Below are positions 1 through 8,581 of a stretch of 64,000 nucleotides of DNA, in pieces. Position 1 is the stretch's first letter. Each line of letters begins with the position of its first letter. This stretch comes from Polaromonas sp. JS666 (GTDB lineage Bacteria; Pseudomonadota; Gammaproteobacteria; Burkholderiales; Burkholderiaceae_C). Under the pieces are notes generated by a model that saw only the letters and a list, made by a program, of their open reading frames with translations, had not been told where the DNA came from and ran no database searches. The translations under genes were made by a program, and so were the position numbers. The stretch covers positions 62,001 to 126,000 of the forward strand of contig NC_007949.1 in the NCBI RefSeq assembly GCF_000013865.1, written 5' to 3'.

Positions 1-784
1 ATGCACCTGAACGCTGCCAGTTCGGGAGGCGACCGCGGGCAACGTACCAGTCGAGCGTACCGCCTCCCGGATCCACCACCAACACCCACCCTTCTTTGAA
101 AATCTCCCTATGCGTTGTACCGTAGCTCACCAATGCGCCCTGGGGTTGAACAATGACTGAGGCCTTTTCAACCGTGATCCGGCGCATGGAGCCAGGATTG
201 GACGGATCAGGCAACAGGTGCTCACCAGTTGCGCGAGCGGCCAATCGGTCACGGTTCTCACCAAAGGTGTTCAATGGCAGACCCATAACGAGGTGTCGAA
301 TCACCAACTCGCTGGTAGCCTTGGCATCCTGGGCAATGTAGTGGAACGCACCGCGCATTAGTGCGTGGTACTTGTCGGTCATGCTGTAGTCGGCCAGCAC
401 TTCGCGGGGTTCGCGACCGCTGCTGTACAGAATGGCATCACGTCCAACAAAGTAGTTCACGTCATCCACGTCGACCACGGAGCCATCAGGCTTGCCGTGC
501 AACGCTGTCTGCATACTCATGCTGGCAGGCAGTCGGGGTGCCAGGCTGGGGAAGAGGGCGGTAGCAATAGTGCTGGCGTTACCCACCAACTTACGGCCCA
601 GAGTCAGTTTGGTAGAGAAATAACCAATGTCCACCGCGCGAACGTCCACCACCACAGGGGTTTCAGGTTTCATAGAAGCAATAGTGCTGGCGTTACCCTC
701 CAGGTTACGGGCCAGAGTCAGTTTTGTAGAGAAATAGCCAACGTCCACCGCGCGAACGTCCACCATAGGGGTTTCAGGTTTCAT
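1..784 (-). CDS. parM: ParM/StbA-like actin-type plasmid segregation ATPase (partial, 3' end off window)
   Basis: Reading leftward from an ATG at 784, the frame stays open to the window edge. It has actin-family ATPase motifs: a phosphate-1-like strand (DVGYFSTKLTL) and a phosphate-2-like strand (VVDPGGGTLDWYV). Proteins of this family polymerise with ATP and push plasmid copies apart through a ParR-centromere complex. The gene lies beside a phased palindrome cluster (863-959) that could be that centromere or an operator. A GGAGA ribosome site lies just upstream of 784. Oddly, the first 37 residues are repeated almost exactly as the next 38 (second copy starts at the ATG at 673), so the phosphate-1 loop occurs twice. 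The family call rests on the two motifs and the context; a parR gene would be off the left edge. Confidence 0.75.
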   Translation of the reverse strand, partial: MKPETPMVDVRAVDVGYFSTKLTLARNLEGNASTIASMKPETPVVVDVRAVDIGYFSTKLTLGRKLVGNASTIATALFPSLAPRLPASMSMQTALHGKPDGSVVDVDDVNYFVGRDAILYSSGREPREVLADYSMTDKYHALMRGAFHYIAQDAKATSELVIRHLVMGLPLNTFGENRDRLAARATGEHLLPDPSNPGSMRRITVEKASVIVQPQGALVSYGTTHREIFKEGWVLVVDPGGGTLDWYVARGRLPNWQRSGA

Positions 785-862
785 AGAAGCTCTCCAGTTA
801 AATGCAACACAAGGTGTGTTGATAAAAATTCTAGGTGAACAAGTAGCTTCTGTGTGGAGGTC

Positions 863-959
863 TGGACAGAAAAGTCCATAGACAGGACATTTCTGTCCAA
901 TCAAGTAGCGCCGTCGGGAGGTTGGACAGAAATGTCCAGCTTGTGGACTTTTCTGTCCA
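863..959. repeat. Four phased 16-bp palindromes (parC-like centromere or operator)
   Basis: Four copies of a 16-bp palindrome related to TGGACAGAAAAGTCCA start at 863, 884, 923 and 944. Spacing is 21, 39 and 21 bp, so each pair sits two helical turns apart, and within each pair the second copy is inverted. They lie about 80 bp upstream of the parM-like start. Such phased sites upstream of parM are typical of ParR or other ribbon-helix-helix binding. Confidence 0.7.
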
Positions 960-2367
960 CTGAATCACGCCTGTTTTGAATCACGCAGTGAGCTATTCAG
1001 TGATTCCAAATAAGAGGGCACAAGCAGGTACTCGAATGTGCATGTGCGAGGTCCAGCATCGCAATGCCCAGCCCCACTAGCCACCTTCCAAAGCCTTGCC
1101 CTTGGCTGTATATCCACAGCTCATCTTGGAACCGAATCAAGAGGATTATTAAAGCCTGAGTGATGGGGAAACCCGCGCCACCACTGACTCTCCATTGAAC
1201 CCTAAAACCCTGTAACTGCGCCTGAGAGAAAAGTTGAACCCATGGACAACACAAACACCACCACGATTTATCCACAGTCCGCTTGCAACGCAAAACACAT
1301 TGCATTAAACTCGCGGCTGTGTCGGCCCCGTGCCGCTCGCAGTTCAACTGACTGCATTCAACAAGCCCAGATACGCATACGTGATTTGGCCCTTCAAACG
1401 AAGGAACTCCAGGTAGTTGAACTACCGCCGCCGTTTCGGCATGCCGCGAGGCAAAAACGCTCACAAGAGCAGTCCCTTTTTGAGTTTTGGTTGGCGTTTC
1501 GCTAATCAAAGTCACACTGAGGCATTCAGGTTATGAGTCTTGATACTCATAGAGCCGCGAAACAAGTCACCGACTCTGTTGTCGTCGGAAGTGGTGCGCC
1601 TCGTTTTGAGGTCGGCCCGTTAGCAAACTCTTTATGTGCTGGTACCCCCAGCCTGCCTGTCTTAGTTCCTCTGGTGAGGGCGAAGCGGGAGCCGCGCAAG
1701 CGGCACGCGAATAGACACCTACGTTCCATGCTTCTGCTCTTCCCCCCTCAAAGGCACTGCCTTGTAAGAAGCGGGTATGAGACAACCGATCCGCCTGTCC
1801 GCTTGAGGATGGGAGCCCACAGGGGCCTACAAAGGGATTTGGTCGTAAAACAGAAGTATTGGGGTCTCCACGTCAGAAGGAGATCAAGTAGGTGATAGAC
1901 ACCGGCGACGAGCCGAGTGAAGCGTGGTCCTCTTAAAGGACTCTGGAGAGATCCAGCAACCCCTTGCGCCCTCCCATCACGGGGCGCAGGAGACTCAGCA
2001 ATGAGTTGCCCCCCTTCGCACGGGTCAGGCAGGAGAGTTTGCTAACGAGCCGCGACCAAACCTGACACATGCCCACCTGGGGCCGCAAAAAAACAGAAAA
2101 CCAATCACCAGCGTGCCATGGGACGAAACACCGTGGAGGGACAGGTGCGCCCTTGTGAGGCCAGTGACGCCAGCACCAGAGGAATTTTGGAAGCGAGATT
2201 GAAAAGCGCGATGCCTTTGCCAGCGACCAAGACAGACAACAGCACGCTATTCCCACGCGTGGACACAGACACGGCCGCGGCCAGCTATGGAACAGCACAC
2301 ACCTACCTGATGGGCTTCGTGCCTTCCAACGCAAACCAATAAGTACATCTAAACCGGAACAGTAGAT
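960..2367. other. Long region without a convincing gene; two DnaA-box-like sequences
   Basis: No frame here has a good ribosome site or a recognisable protein. A perfect DnaA box TTATCCACA lies at 1268-1276, and a near match (ATATCCACA) lies near 1112. The placement between a partition gene and a recombinase would suit a replication or transfer site, but no iterons were seen here. Frames at 997-1515 (minus) and 2118-2342 (plus) are open but look unlike proteins. Confidence 0.35.
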
Positions 2368-3831
2368 ATGACCCAACAGCTCCAACTGCCTCTCGACGGC
2401 GGCAAAGAACCCAGCGCCCGGGAAGTCAACCGCCAGATCTCCGCAGAACTAAAGAGCGCCAAGCGCAGCGCCCAGGCCAAACGGGCAGGCACCGGTGCGG
2501 GTTTGAGCGTCCTGCAGCGCGCCCAGCAACGCCACAAAAAGAACCCCAAGGCGCAACTGGCCATGTTCCTCGGGGAATTCACCATTCGTGCCGGTACCGG
2601 CCGTGCCCGCCCCATATCCGAGCGCACCCGCACCCACTACGGCGACGAACTCATGCGCATGCTCGATGAACTGCGCGAGATCCGGGCCGGAGTTCAGAAC
2701 ATCGGCGAAATCGGAAAAAGCCACGCCGTCAAACTCATCAAACACTGGGGCAGTAAGGGCCAGGCCGCATCCACCATCCAGAACAAGATCAGCATCCTGC
2801 GCCGCTTCCTCACCTTCATCGGGAAAGACAGTGCCATCCCCAAGGGACAGGACCTGAAAACCTGGCTCAACCAGCAGGGCGTCACCGCACCCGTTACCCG
2901 CCAGAACATCCCCACCGAAAGCAAGGCATGGGATGAAAACCAGGTAGACCTGCACAAGGTACTGACCGAGCTGCGCAAGGAAAGCGCCATCACCGCCATG
3001 CAGTTGGAGGTACAGGCGGCATTCGGCCTGCGCATGAAGGAATCCCTGCAGCTCAATCCCCAGGCGGCGGACTGCGGAACCTTCCTGCGCGTCGTACACG
3101 GCACCAAAGGCGGCTTGCCACGCGACGTTGACTTTGAAGACGACCCCGTCATGCGCGAGTGGCAGAGAGATGTACTCGAGCGGGCAAAACTCTACGCCCA
3201 GCGAAATCGCAAGGGAACTCTGTCCATCCAGGGCAAGCGCCTCGACCAGAGCAAGGCCCACTTCTACTATCAGTGCGGCAAGGTAGGTATCACCCGCAAC
3301 CAACTCGGCGTCACCGCCCACGGCCTGCGCCACCAGTACGCCGCCCGCCGGTATGCCCGACTGGCAGGGATGGGGGCGCCAGTGACCAGGAACGCCCCTC
3401 TGCACGTCACCGACGAGGTGCGCAGCGCCGATCTGGCCGCCCGGGAACAGATCAGCCGCGAACTCGGCCACTTCCGCCCCGACATTACCCAGGCTTACAC
3501 CGGCTCCCTGCCCATGATGGAAAAGGGCCGCAAACAGCGTATCCGTGACTGGGTCGAACGCACAGAAGAGAACCCTGAATTCCAGACCGCCATGAAAGAC
3601 GCCGGCGTTGTCTCCGTCTGGATGGGGGGACGCTTTGCCATGGGTCTGGAGGCCGAAGCCAGCGAAAAATTCCGGCTCATCGTCCGGACCGCCAGCTGCC
3701 AGCCCCTGGATGGGGATGCCCGCTTCATGCTCAAACAGCGCCTCATGGGCATGTACGACCGCGCCATCGACCTCAGCGAGCACTTTGAAGCCGGTTCGCC
3801 CGACGACACCTTTGAACTCATGGTCCGTTGA
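2368..3831 (+). CDS. Tyrosine recombinase / phage-type integrase
   Basis: The 487-residue protein has the catalytic set of a tyrosine recombinase in order: an Arg in GLRMKES (about residue 221), a Lys in HGTKGG, the box HGLRH (His318, Arg321), a His in LGHF (368) and the nucleophile Tyr in QAYTG (377). A basic helical region and a core-binding-like segment precede it. A tail of about 110 residues follows the Tyr, longer than usual for integrases and more like plasmid-resolution or large accessory recombinases. It cuts and rejoins DNA at specific sites; no att site could be recognised nearby. It is the first gene of a rightward series continuing to about 10.6 kb. Confidence 0.85.
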   Translation: MTQQLQLPLDGGKEPSAREVNRQISAELKSAKRSAQAKRAGTGAGLSVLQRAQQRHKKNPKAQLAMFLGEFTIRAGTGRARPISERTRTHYGDELMRMLDELREIRAGVQNIGEIGKSHAVKLIKHWGSKGQAASTIQNKISILRRFLTFIGKDSAIPKGQDLKTWLNQQGVTAPVTRQNIPTESKAWDENQVDLHKVLTELRKESAITAMQLEVQAAFGLRMKESLQLNPQAADCGTFLRVVHGTKGGLPRDVDFEDDPVMREWQRDVLERAKLYAQRNRKGTLSIQGKRLDQSKAHFYYQCGKVGITRNQLGVTAHGLRHQYAARRYARLAGMGAPVTRNAPLHVTDEVRSADLAAREQISRELGHFRPDITQAYTGSLPMMEKGRKQRIRDWVERTEENPEFQTAMKDAGVVSVWMGGRFAMGLEAEASEKFRLIVRTASCQPLDGDARFMLKQRLMGMYDRAIDLSEHFEAGSPDDTFELMVR

Positions 3832-3884
3832 TTCAGATCGACACCAGCCCCTCATCCCACATCAACCATTGAAAGGAAAACATC

Positions 3885-3983
3885 ATGCCCAGAGTAACCG
3901 TTGCCATTGCAACAAATAGCATGCGATCCGGCTGGATTTGCTCACGGCCACAAACCGGAAATGCCTCGGTCGTTCAAGGCTGA
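3885..3983 (+). CDS. Small ORF of 32 codons
   Basis: A good ribosome site (GAAAGGAAAA) stands 5 nt before the ATG, and the frame encodes 32 residues beginning MPRVTVAIATNSM. It follows the recombinase by about 50 bp and precedes the interrupted gene at 4068. The spacing and ribosome site suggest it is translated. No family was recognised. Confidence 0.4.
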   Translation: MPRVTVAIATNSMRSGWICSRPQTGNASVVQG

Positions 3984-4067
3984 TCGCCCAATTGCTCAAC
4001 CAGCCCCACGTCGTCGATCACTCGCCAATCCCGTAGACCCCACCAACCCTTCAAAAAGGAAATCACT

Positions 4068-4076
4068 ATGAGCCTA
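4068..4076 (+). pseudogene. Detached 5' end of the gene at 5008, cut off by the IS element
   Basis: An AAAAAGGAAA ribosome site and ATG AGC CTA stand directly left of the insertion. Removing the element and one TA copy joins this ATG in frame to the coding sequence at 5002-5898, giving an original N-terminus of MSLTSMSSN. The insertion therefore separated the gene from its own ribosome site after two and a third codons. Confidence 0.75.
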
Positions 4077-4499
4077 TCCGTAAATTATGTTGATCTTCAA
4101 CGGCACCTTGCGCAGCGCGATGATGGCGGCGGCTATGTGGTTCAGCGCAACGAAGCTGCGTTTGAGCTTCTCGTATCGCACCAGCAGCTTGCGGAAGCGA
4201 TTGAACCAGCTGTGGCAGACCTCGACCACCCAACGCCGAGCCTTCTTTGTGGGATCGCGCCGCTTGGCATCGGCCTCCTTGCCACGATCAACGACGTGAG
4301 GAATGTAGCCGTGGGACTCGATGATCTCCAACGCGCGCCGGCCTCGGTAACCGGCATCGGCGCACAGATGCTTGCTGCGCCGCGCGCCTGGTGTCTTGCG
4401 CTTGACCATGATGGTCTGCAGCACGGCATCGAGTTGCGTCACGTCATGCTCATTGGCTCCGGTCACGACGAGCGACAACGGGACGCCACGGCCGTCCAC
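4074..4499 (-). CDS. IS5-family transposase, downstream frame (OrfB)
   Basis: This frame continues the DDE transposase fold with LLVDGRGVPLSLVVTGAN, a DAGYRGRR segment with the second Asp, and a C-terminal RWVVEVCHSWFNRFRKLLVRYEK region, given here by its landmarks RWVVE and WFNRFRKLLVRYEK. The last holds the Glu and the Y-x2-R-x3-E-x6-K signature of IS4/IS5 transposases. It overlaps OrfA by 50 bp and needs the frame change at the A run to be joined to it. It ends inside the left inverted repeat. Confidence 0.85.
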   Translation of the reverse strand: MDGRGVPLSLVVTGANEHDVTQLDAVLQTIMVKRKTPGARRSKHLCADAGYRGRRALEIIESHGYIPHVVDRGKEADAKRRDPTKKARRWVVEVCHSWFNRFRKLLVRYEKLKRSFVALNHIAAAIIALRKVPLKINIIYG

Positions 4500-4999
4500 C
4501 AGCAGGTGGCGCTTGCTCCCCTTTTTTCCCCCGATCGGTCGGGTTGCGTCCGACCGCCTCTTGCGCTAATGGAGCCTTGAACATGGCCCCGTCGATACTC
4601 TGCCAACGCCAAGCGATGCCTTCCATCTGGTCGTACTCGGCAAGCCCGGCTTTCCAGATGGCCTCGAACACGCCAGCGGCCTCCCACTCCAGGAACCGCT
4701 TGTGCACCGCACTGGCACTGCCGAAGCGCTCCTTGGGCAGCGCCTTCCATTGGCAGCCCGTGCGCAACACGTACACGACCGCCTCGAACACTTGTCGTGC
4801 TGGCTTGGGTGGCCGCCCAGCTCCCGCCTTGCGCAGGTACTCCTTGTCCGCGCTGCGCTCGCGCACCGGAATCAACGGCTCGACGCGCCGCCAAAATTCA
4901 TCGGTCACCACCCACGATTCGACTCGCTTGCGTGTCGCCATGCATTCGCCCCGACGCCGTGTGAACTACGGCTCAGGACCAGAGTGTACTATTTACGGA
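4077..4999 (-). mobile_element. IS5-family insertion sequence, about 923 bp
   Basis: The element is bounded by inverted repeats beginning TCCGTAAAT (left, 4077) and ending ATTTACGGA (right, 4999). It is flanked by a duplicated TA (4075-4076 and 5000-5001). It carries two overlapping leftward transposase frames. Size, two-frame layout and short target duplication fit the IS427-like branch of the IS5 family. The subgroup is inferred from memory of the family. Confidence 0.85.
4450..4941 (-). CDS. IS5-family transposase, upstream frame (OrfA)
   Basis: The 163-codon frame encodes the N-terminal part of an IS5/DUF4096-type transposase: a start like TDEFWRRVEPLIP, a basic GRPPKPARQVFEAVVYVLRTG stretch shortened here to its landmarks GRPPK and RTGCQWKALP, then WQSIDGAMFKAPL with the first catalytic Asp. 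Near its end a run of six A on the coding strand (plus-strand T run 4522-4527) marks where the homology passes into the frame one base later. The full transposase is therefore either made by frameshifting or broken by an indel at this run. Confidence 0.85.
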   Translation of the reverse strand: MATRKRVESWVVTDEFWRRVEPLIPVRERSADKEYLRKAGAGRPPKPARQVFEAVVYVLRTGCQWKALPKERFGSASAVHKRFLEWEAAGVFEAIWKAGLAEYDQMEGIAWRWQSIDGAMFKAPLAQEAVGRNPTDRGKKGEQAPPAGGRPWRPVVARRDRSQ

Positions 5000-5007
5000 T
5001 AACTTCT

Positions 5008-5898
5008 ATGTCATCCAACACCCTGCCAGAACAAACCAGCAACCAACCTCCCGCCGGGGATGTCCGCATGGCCTTCACTGTATGCACGCATGAACTGCGC
5101 GCAGCGCGCCTCTTCATGGACTACGACGAAAAAGCTACACCTGGCCTGGTGCTCAGCGCCTGTGCCTTGAACGCCCGCATGGTCGCCCATGACAAAACCA
5201 GCATGTACTTCCAGCGGCTGTGCCCCGTCCAGATCCGCGGCTGGGATGGCCAGGACACCGTGGTGGTTGTGCCCCTGGAACTCATAGACAGGGCGCTCGC
5301 CTACGAAGACCAGTTGGGCGAGGGTGGGGACCGCTATGGCACTGTCCAGATCCTCGTCACGCCCGGCATGCCCAATCCGTTGGGGCAGGTCGACCACGCG
5401 CAGCGTCGCCAGGTGGAAATTGTTTCAGTCCACCGCACCTTTGCCGATCGGGAAACCATCTGCCGCGTACATCACTTTGAGCGCTTCCTCCCGCGTAAGG
5501 AAGAAGCAATCACACAGGCTGAGTATTCCTTTCTGCACCACAGCCGCATCCAGCAGGCCTACGAACTCTTCGCGCTCATTCCCGACCCGCCTGCCATCAA
5601 ATCCCACGGCGCAAAGCCCGGAATCGTCGCGATCAACGAGAACACCCTGCTGCTGGTCATGCCCATGAGCAAGGAACTGCCTGAAGACACCCCCGATTGG
5701 GCCTACATGCAGGCCACGCCCCGATTTGAGCTCGACCCAAAGGCACCGGTGCGGTACGGCAAGCCATGGGGGCAGCCATTCGCAGACAGTACCCCCGAGG
5801 ACCTGGCGGGTGAAGAAACACTCGCCCTGCGCGCGCAACAAGTGCGCGCGGAACAAGCCTCGAACGATGCCACGGCGTCCAACACCATCTTCCAATAA
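5008..5898 (+). CDS. Unknown protein, 5' end displaced by IS insertion
   Basis: From the ATG at 5008 the frame gives about 297 residues (MSSNTLPEQTSNQ onwards) with no domain I recognise. It looks soluble, with an acidic, Ala- and Gln-rich tail. The insertion at 4077-4999 removed the original start and ribosome site; the present ATG is codon 6 of the original gene and has no clear ribosome site. Expression is therefore probably reduced or driven from the IS. The next gene follows 27 bp after its stop, so insertion may also have polar effects. Confidence 0.6.
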   Translation: MSSNTLPEQTSNQPPAGDVRMAFTVCTHELRAARLFMDYDEKATPGLVLSACALNARMVAHDKTSMYFQRLCPVQIRGWDGQDTVVVVPLELIDRALAYEDQLGEGGDRYGTVQILVTPGMPNPLGQVDHAQRRQVEIVSVHRTFADRETICRVHHFERFLPRKEEAITQAEYSFLHHSRIQQAYELFALIPDPPAIKSHGAKPGIVAINENTLLLVMPMSKELPEDTPDWAYMQATPRFELDPKAPVRYGKPWGQPFADSTPEDLAGEETLALRAQQVRAEQASNDATASNTIFQ

Positions 5899-5925
5899 CA
5901 CAGCCCCACCAGACAAGGAAACACC

Positions 5926-6366
5926 GTGCCAACTTTTACCCACGCCCCCGCCGCCCAGATCGAGAAACACATCCTGGAGAACCCCGGCGCCTCCAACTGG
6001 CTGCGCTCCACCTTCGAACTCGCCATCCAGCGCGACCCGGTGGATGCCCTGCAGGATGCCGAGGTGCTGGTGACCGCGCTGCGCACGCGGTCCCTGGATG
6101 CCTACTCCGTTGGGGCACCCTTCAACGCCCAACTCACCGCCGCCTTGCTCCAGCAGCACGCCGATGCCCTGGGCCAGCTGGGCCAGCTGGGCAAGAATCC
6201 CGTTCAGGACGTGCGCCCGAGCGACAACGCCAGGCTCAAGGGAGACATCACCGTGGTGGTGATGCAGCTCGACCAGGTTGCTCGTGAACTTTGCACATCC
6301 GCCGAACCTTCGCAACCTACGGATGGGGAAACCTCTCCCCAGTCCGTGACAGGGCAGTTGTATTGA
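5926..6366 (+). CDS. Unknown 146-residue protein
   Basis: The frame starts at a GTG with AAGGAAA 5 nt upstream and encodes a helical, acidic protein beginning MPTFTHAPAAQIEKHILENPG. A short GQL repeat (LGQLGQLGKN) lies near residue 85. It sits in the rightward accessory series right after the interrupted gene and probably shares its transcript. I recognise no family. Confidence 0.55.
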   Translation: MPTFTHAPAAQIEKHILENPGASNWLRSTFELAIQRDPVDALQDAEVLVTALRTRSLDAYSVGAPFNAQLTAALLQQHADALGQLGQLGKNPVQDVRPSDNARLKGDITVVVMQLDQVARELCTSAEPSQPTDGETSPQSVTGQLY

Positions 6367-6411
6367 TCGCCCACTGGACGGAAGCCACTAACACAGGAAA
6401 TGGATAACACC

Positions 6412-6519
6412 ATGCAAGTCCAACCTCCCTCAGCACTCGATCTGCGCTGCCCTATGGCGTTGGCAGTCTGTAGCTCGGATCACTCGGTAATGGAAATTTG
6501 GGAACGCACAATTCGATGA
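6412..6519 (+). CDS. Small ORF coupled to the NYN gene
   Basis: A 35-codon frame (MQVQPPSALDLRCPMALAV onwards) begins at an ATG preceded by ACAGGAAATGG. It ends with TGA overlapping the ATG of the next gene (ATGA at 6516-6519). That overlap suggests translational coupling and supports 6516 as the NYN start. It could be a leader peptide instead of a working protein. Confidence 0.4.
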   Translation: MQVQPPSALDLRCPMALAVCSSDHSVMEIWERTIR

Positions 6520-7223
6520 ACGTACTCCTGATTGATGCAGAAAACCTCAACGGTGAATCTTTCGTCTTTGAGGCGTATCGCCACGTAGAACGTGCCTATG
6601 GACCAGTGCAGATGTGTGCAGCCTTTGGCGCAAAGCTCCACCTTCAATACCTCGACAAGGCAGATCGCCTGCTCGGAATTTCGCGCATTGAGACGGAGTT
6701 TGCAATAAAAAACAGAGCTGATCAGGCGCTGATACGTCATGCGAAAGCGCTCACCAATCAACCCCAAAAACCGAAGCTGATTGCAATTGCGTCTGGTGAC
6801 AAGGACTTCTTGGACACGGCTTTATGGCTACGCCACAGGGGGGTAGCAACAGCATGTCTTGCCCGTGCGAACATCATGACCAAGCTCGCGGTGAGTTGCT
6901 ACGACAGTTGCTATCCCATGGACCAAAGGCGCATGGCCATGCCATCGCCGCAGCATCGAACGATTGCAATCCTGGACTGTCTGCATGAATTGCATGCTGG
7001 CGAAACAATTGAACTCAATGAGGCGGTTCGTCGCTTGCGAAAGTGGCGGATAGCCGCTAAAGGCACCGCCGGAATCAATGCACTGACGGAAGTAATGGAT
7101 GAGTTTGACGTATTTGAAGATCAAGGCAGGCAATGGCTCAGACTAAAAGCCACAACCACCTCACAGCGGCCTGGTGGACGCAAGGACCAGGGAAACCATT
7201 TCCGTCGGTGCATTGACAGGTAG
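6516..7223 (+). CDS. NYN-domain (PIN-like) putative ribonuclease
   Basis: The N-terminal ~140 residues match the NYN/LabA-like fold: MNVLLIDAENLN with the first metal-binding Asp, NRADQALIRHA with a further Asp, and IASGDKDFLDTALWL with the SGDKDF box. NYN proteins are metal-dependent nucleases thought to act on RNA. The remainder (about 95 residues) resembles a small winged helix or LOTUS-like tail, seen only as a helix pattern. I chose the ATG at 6516 over the in-frame TTG at 6498 because the NYN strand begins right there and the ATGA overlap couples it to the preceding small ORF. Confidence 0.75.
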   Translation: MNVLLIDAENLNGESFVFEAYRHVERAYGPVQMCAAFGAKLHLQYLDKADRLLGISRIETEFAIKNRADQALIRHAKALTNQPQKPKLIAIASGDKDFLDTALWLRHRGVATACLARANIMTKLAVSCYDSCYPMDQRRMAMPSPQHRTIAILDCLHELHAGETIELNEAVRRLRKWRIAAKGTAGINALTEVMDEFDVFEDQGRQWLRLKATTTSQRPGGRKDQGNHFRRCIDR

Positions 7224-7458
7224 CCAATCCGGTCTACCTTGAATCCATCCATGTAAGGCATGTCAGCAGCATGAACACCACCGCCAGCCCCGTACCCATT
7301 GGGGCCCGAGCGCGCCAGGACGTGCGATGCCCTCGCCGCCGTAGTGCGGGCCTACCGCAACGAATTTCGCCAAACCCTTCCATTGACAAACCCGCAACCC
7401 GTGTGAAGCTGGTTTCAACCCTTTAGCCATTTCATAGATTCCAACAGGAGAACCCCAT

Positions 7459-8118
7459 ATGACCCGTACCGCATCCTTGTTCAAAGCAGCCATGGTGTCC
7501 GCGCTGATGCTGGCCTGCAGCCACAGCTTCGCTTTTGACATCTCCTCCATGTTGATGAAGACCGCTGGGCACGCCATCTTCAGCGAAGGCAAGAAATTCA
7601 GCGAGGGAGTCTCCAGCAAGCCTTCCCACACCGTTGCGGCCGCCGGCACAGTCGAAGTGGCGTTTTCCCCCAACGAAGGCGCCGAAGCCCTGATTGTGAA
7701 AGTCATCGACAGCGCACAGCGCGAGATTCGCGTTCTGAGCTACAGCTTCACCAGTGCGCCAGTGACCCAGGCCCTGCTCAACGCCAAAAAGCGGGGAGTG
7801 GACATCAAACTGGTGGCCGACCACAAGAACAACGTGGCCGAAGATCGCAGCGGCAAGGCCCGTGCCGCCCTGTCTGCGCTGGTGAATGCCGGTGTGGACG
7901 TGCGCACCATCAACGTCTACGCCATCCATCACGACAAGGTGATTCTGGTGGACGGCATCACCACCGAGCTGGGCAGCTACAACTACAGCGCCGCCGCGGC
8001 CAGCAGAAACAGCGAAAACGTGCTGGTGAACTGGAACAACCCGGCCCTGGCAAAGGTGTACCTCGACCACTTCCAGCGCAATTACCGCCAGTCCACCCCG
8101 TATGAACTCCGGTACTGA
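7459..8118 (+). CDS. Secreted phospholipase-D-family nuclease (Nuc-like)
   Basis: The protein begins with a signal peptide (hydrophobic stretch LFKAAMVSALMLACSHSFAF). After it comes a single PLD domain with one HKD motif, HHDKVILVD, followed by the typical GSYNYS-N-EN-LV strand. Single-HKD members such as the Nuc endonuclease of IncN plasmids work as dimers in the periplasm and cut DNA non-specifically. An AACAGGAGA ribosome site precedes the ATG. The gene sits among plasmid accessory genes, where Nuc homologues are common. Confidence 0.85.
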   Translation: MTRTASLFKAAMVSALMLACSHSFAFDISSMLMKTAGHAIFSEGKKFSEGVSSKPSHTVAAAGTVEVAFSPNEGAEALIVKVIDSAQREIRVLSYSFTSAPVTQALLNAKKRGVDIKLVADHKNNVAEDRSGKARAALSALVNAGVDVRTINVYAIHHDKVILVDGITTELGSYNYSAAAASRNSENVLVNWNNPALAKVYLDHFQRNYRQSTPYELRY

Positions 8119-8119
8119 A

Positions 8120-8377
8120 ATGGAAACCTTGACCATGCAAGAAACCATCGACGCTATCGAAAAAGCAAAGTGGGAAGTCGTCGCAGCGATCCACCGGGCC
8201 GGCCGTGCGTTCGACACGCACAGCGAATACCCCGTCCTTTTGGGGCGCCTGCAGGATTGCCTGAAAACGTTGGAGGAAACGAAGAACCAAGCCGTACGCA
8301 TCAAGTCGGCTGCCGATTCAGACCCCGGCGAACCTTACTTCGCGGGCCGCGACTCCGAGTTCGATGCCGCCAGCTGA
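8120..8377 (+). CDS. Unknown small protein, about 85 residues
   Basis: The frame follows the PLD nuclease directly. An upstream ATG at 8102 would overlap that gene by 17 bp, while the ATG at 8120 starts just after its stop; either start is possible and neither has a strong ribosome site. The product is a helical soluble protein (METLTMQETIDAIEKAKWEV onwards). No family was recognised. Confidence 0.45.
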   Translation: METLTMQETIDAIEKAKWEVVAAIHRAGRAFDTHSEYPVLLGRLQDCLKTLEETKNQAVRIKSAADSDPGEPYFAGRDSEFDAAS

Positions 8378-8581
8378 CGTGAAGTCCTGCCGGAAGCTGA
8401 CTACCTATGCTGCTCACCGACAGCACCCACGCTAGCCTCACTGCCCAATTCGGGGGGACGCCGAACCATGGGCGACAACATCAGCCGTGCAGATTCAGTG
8501 CTCACTGACGTTGCCCATACGCCATTGACAGATGCGGGTTCCATGCGACTCTGAGTTACAACCCATATCTCAACACCCTAC

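Noticed and set aside
997..1515. Open minus-strand frame of 172 codons
   Set aside because: Composition is unlike a protein (many Trp, Cys and Gln clusters), no ribosome site, and it covers DnaA-box-like and repeat-rich DNA.
2449..3855. Long minus-strand frame opposite the recombinase gene
   Set aside because: It is the antisense shadow of a GC-rich gene; the plus strand has all catalytic residues of a tyrosine recombinase.
7271..7408. 45-codon ORF before the PLD nuclease gene
   Set aside because: No ribosome site and an Arg/Pro-rich product typical of non-coding GC-rich DNA.
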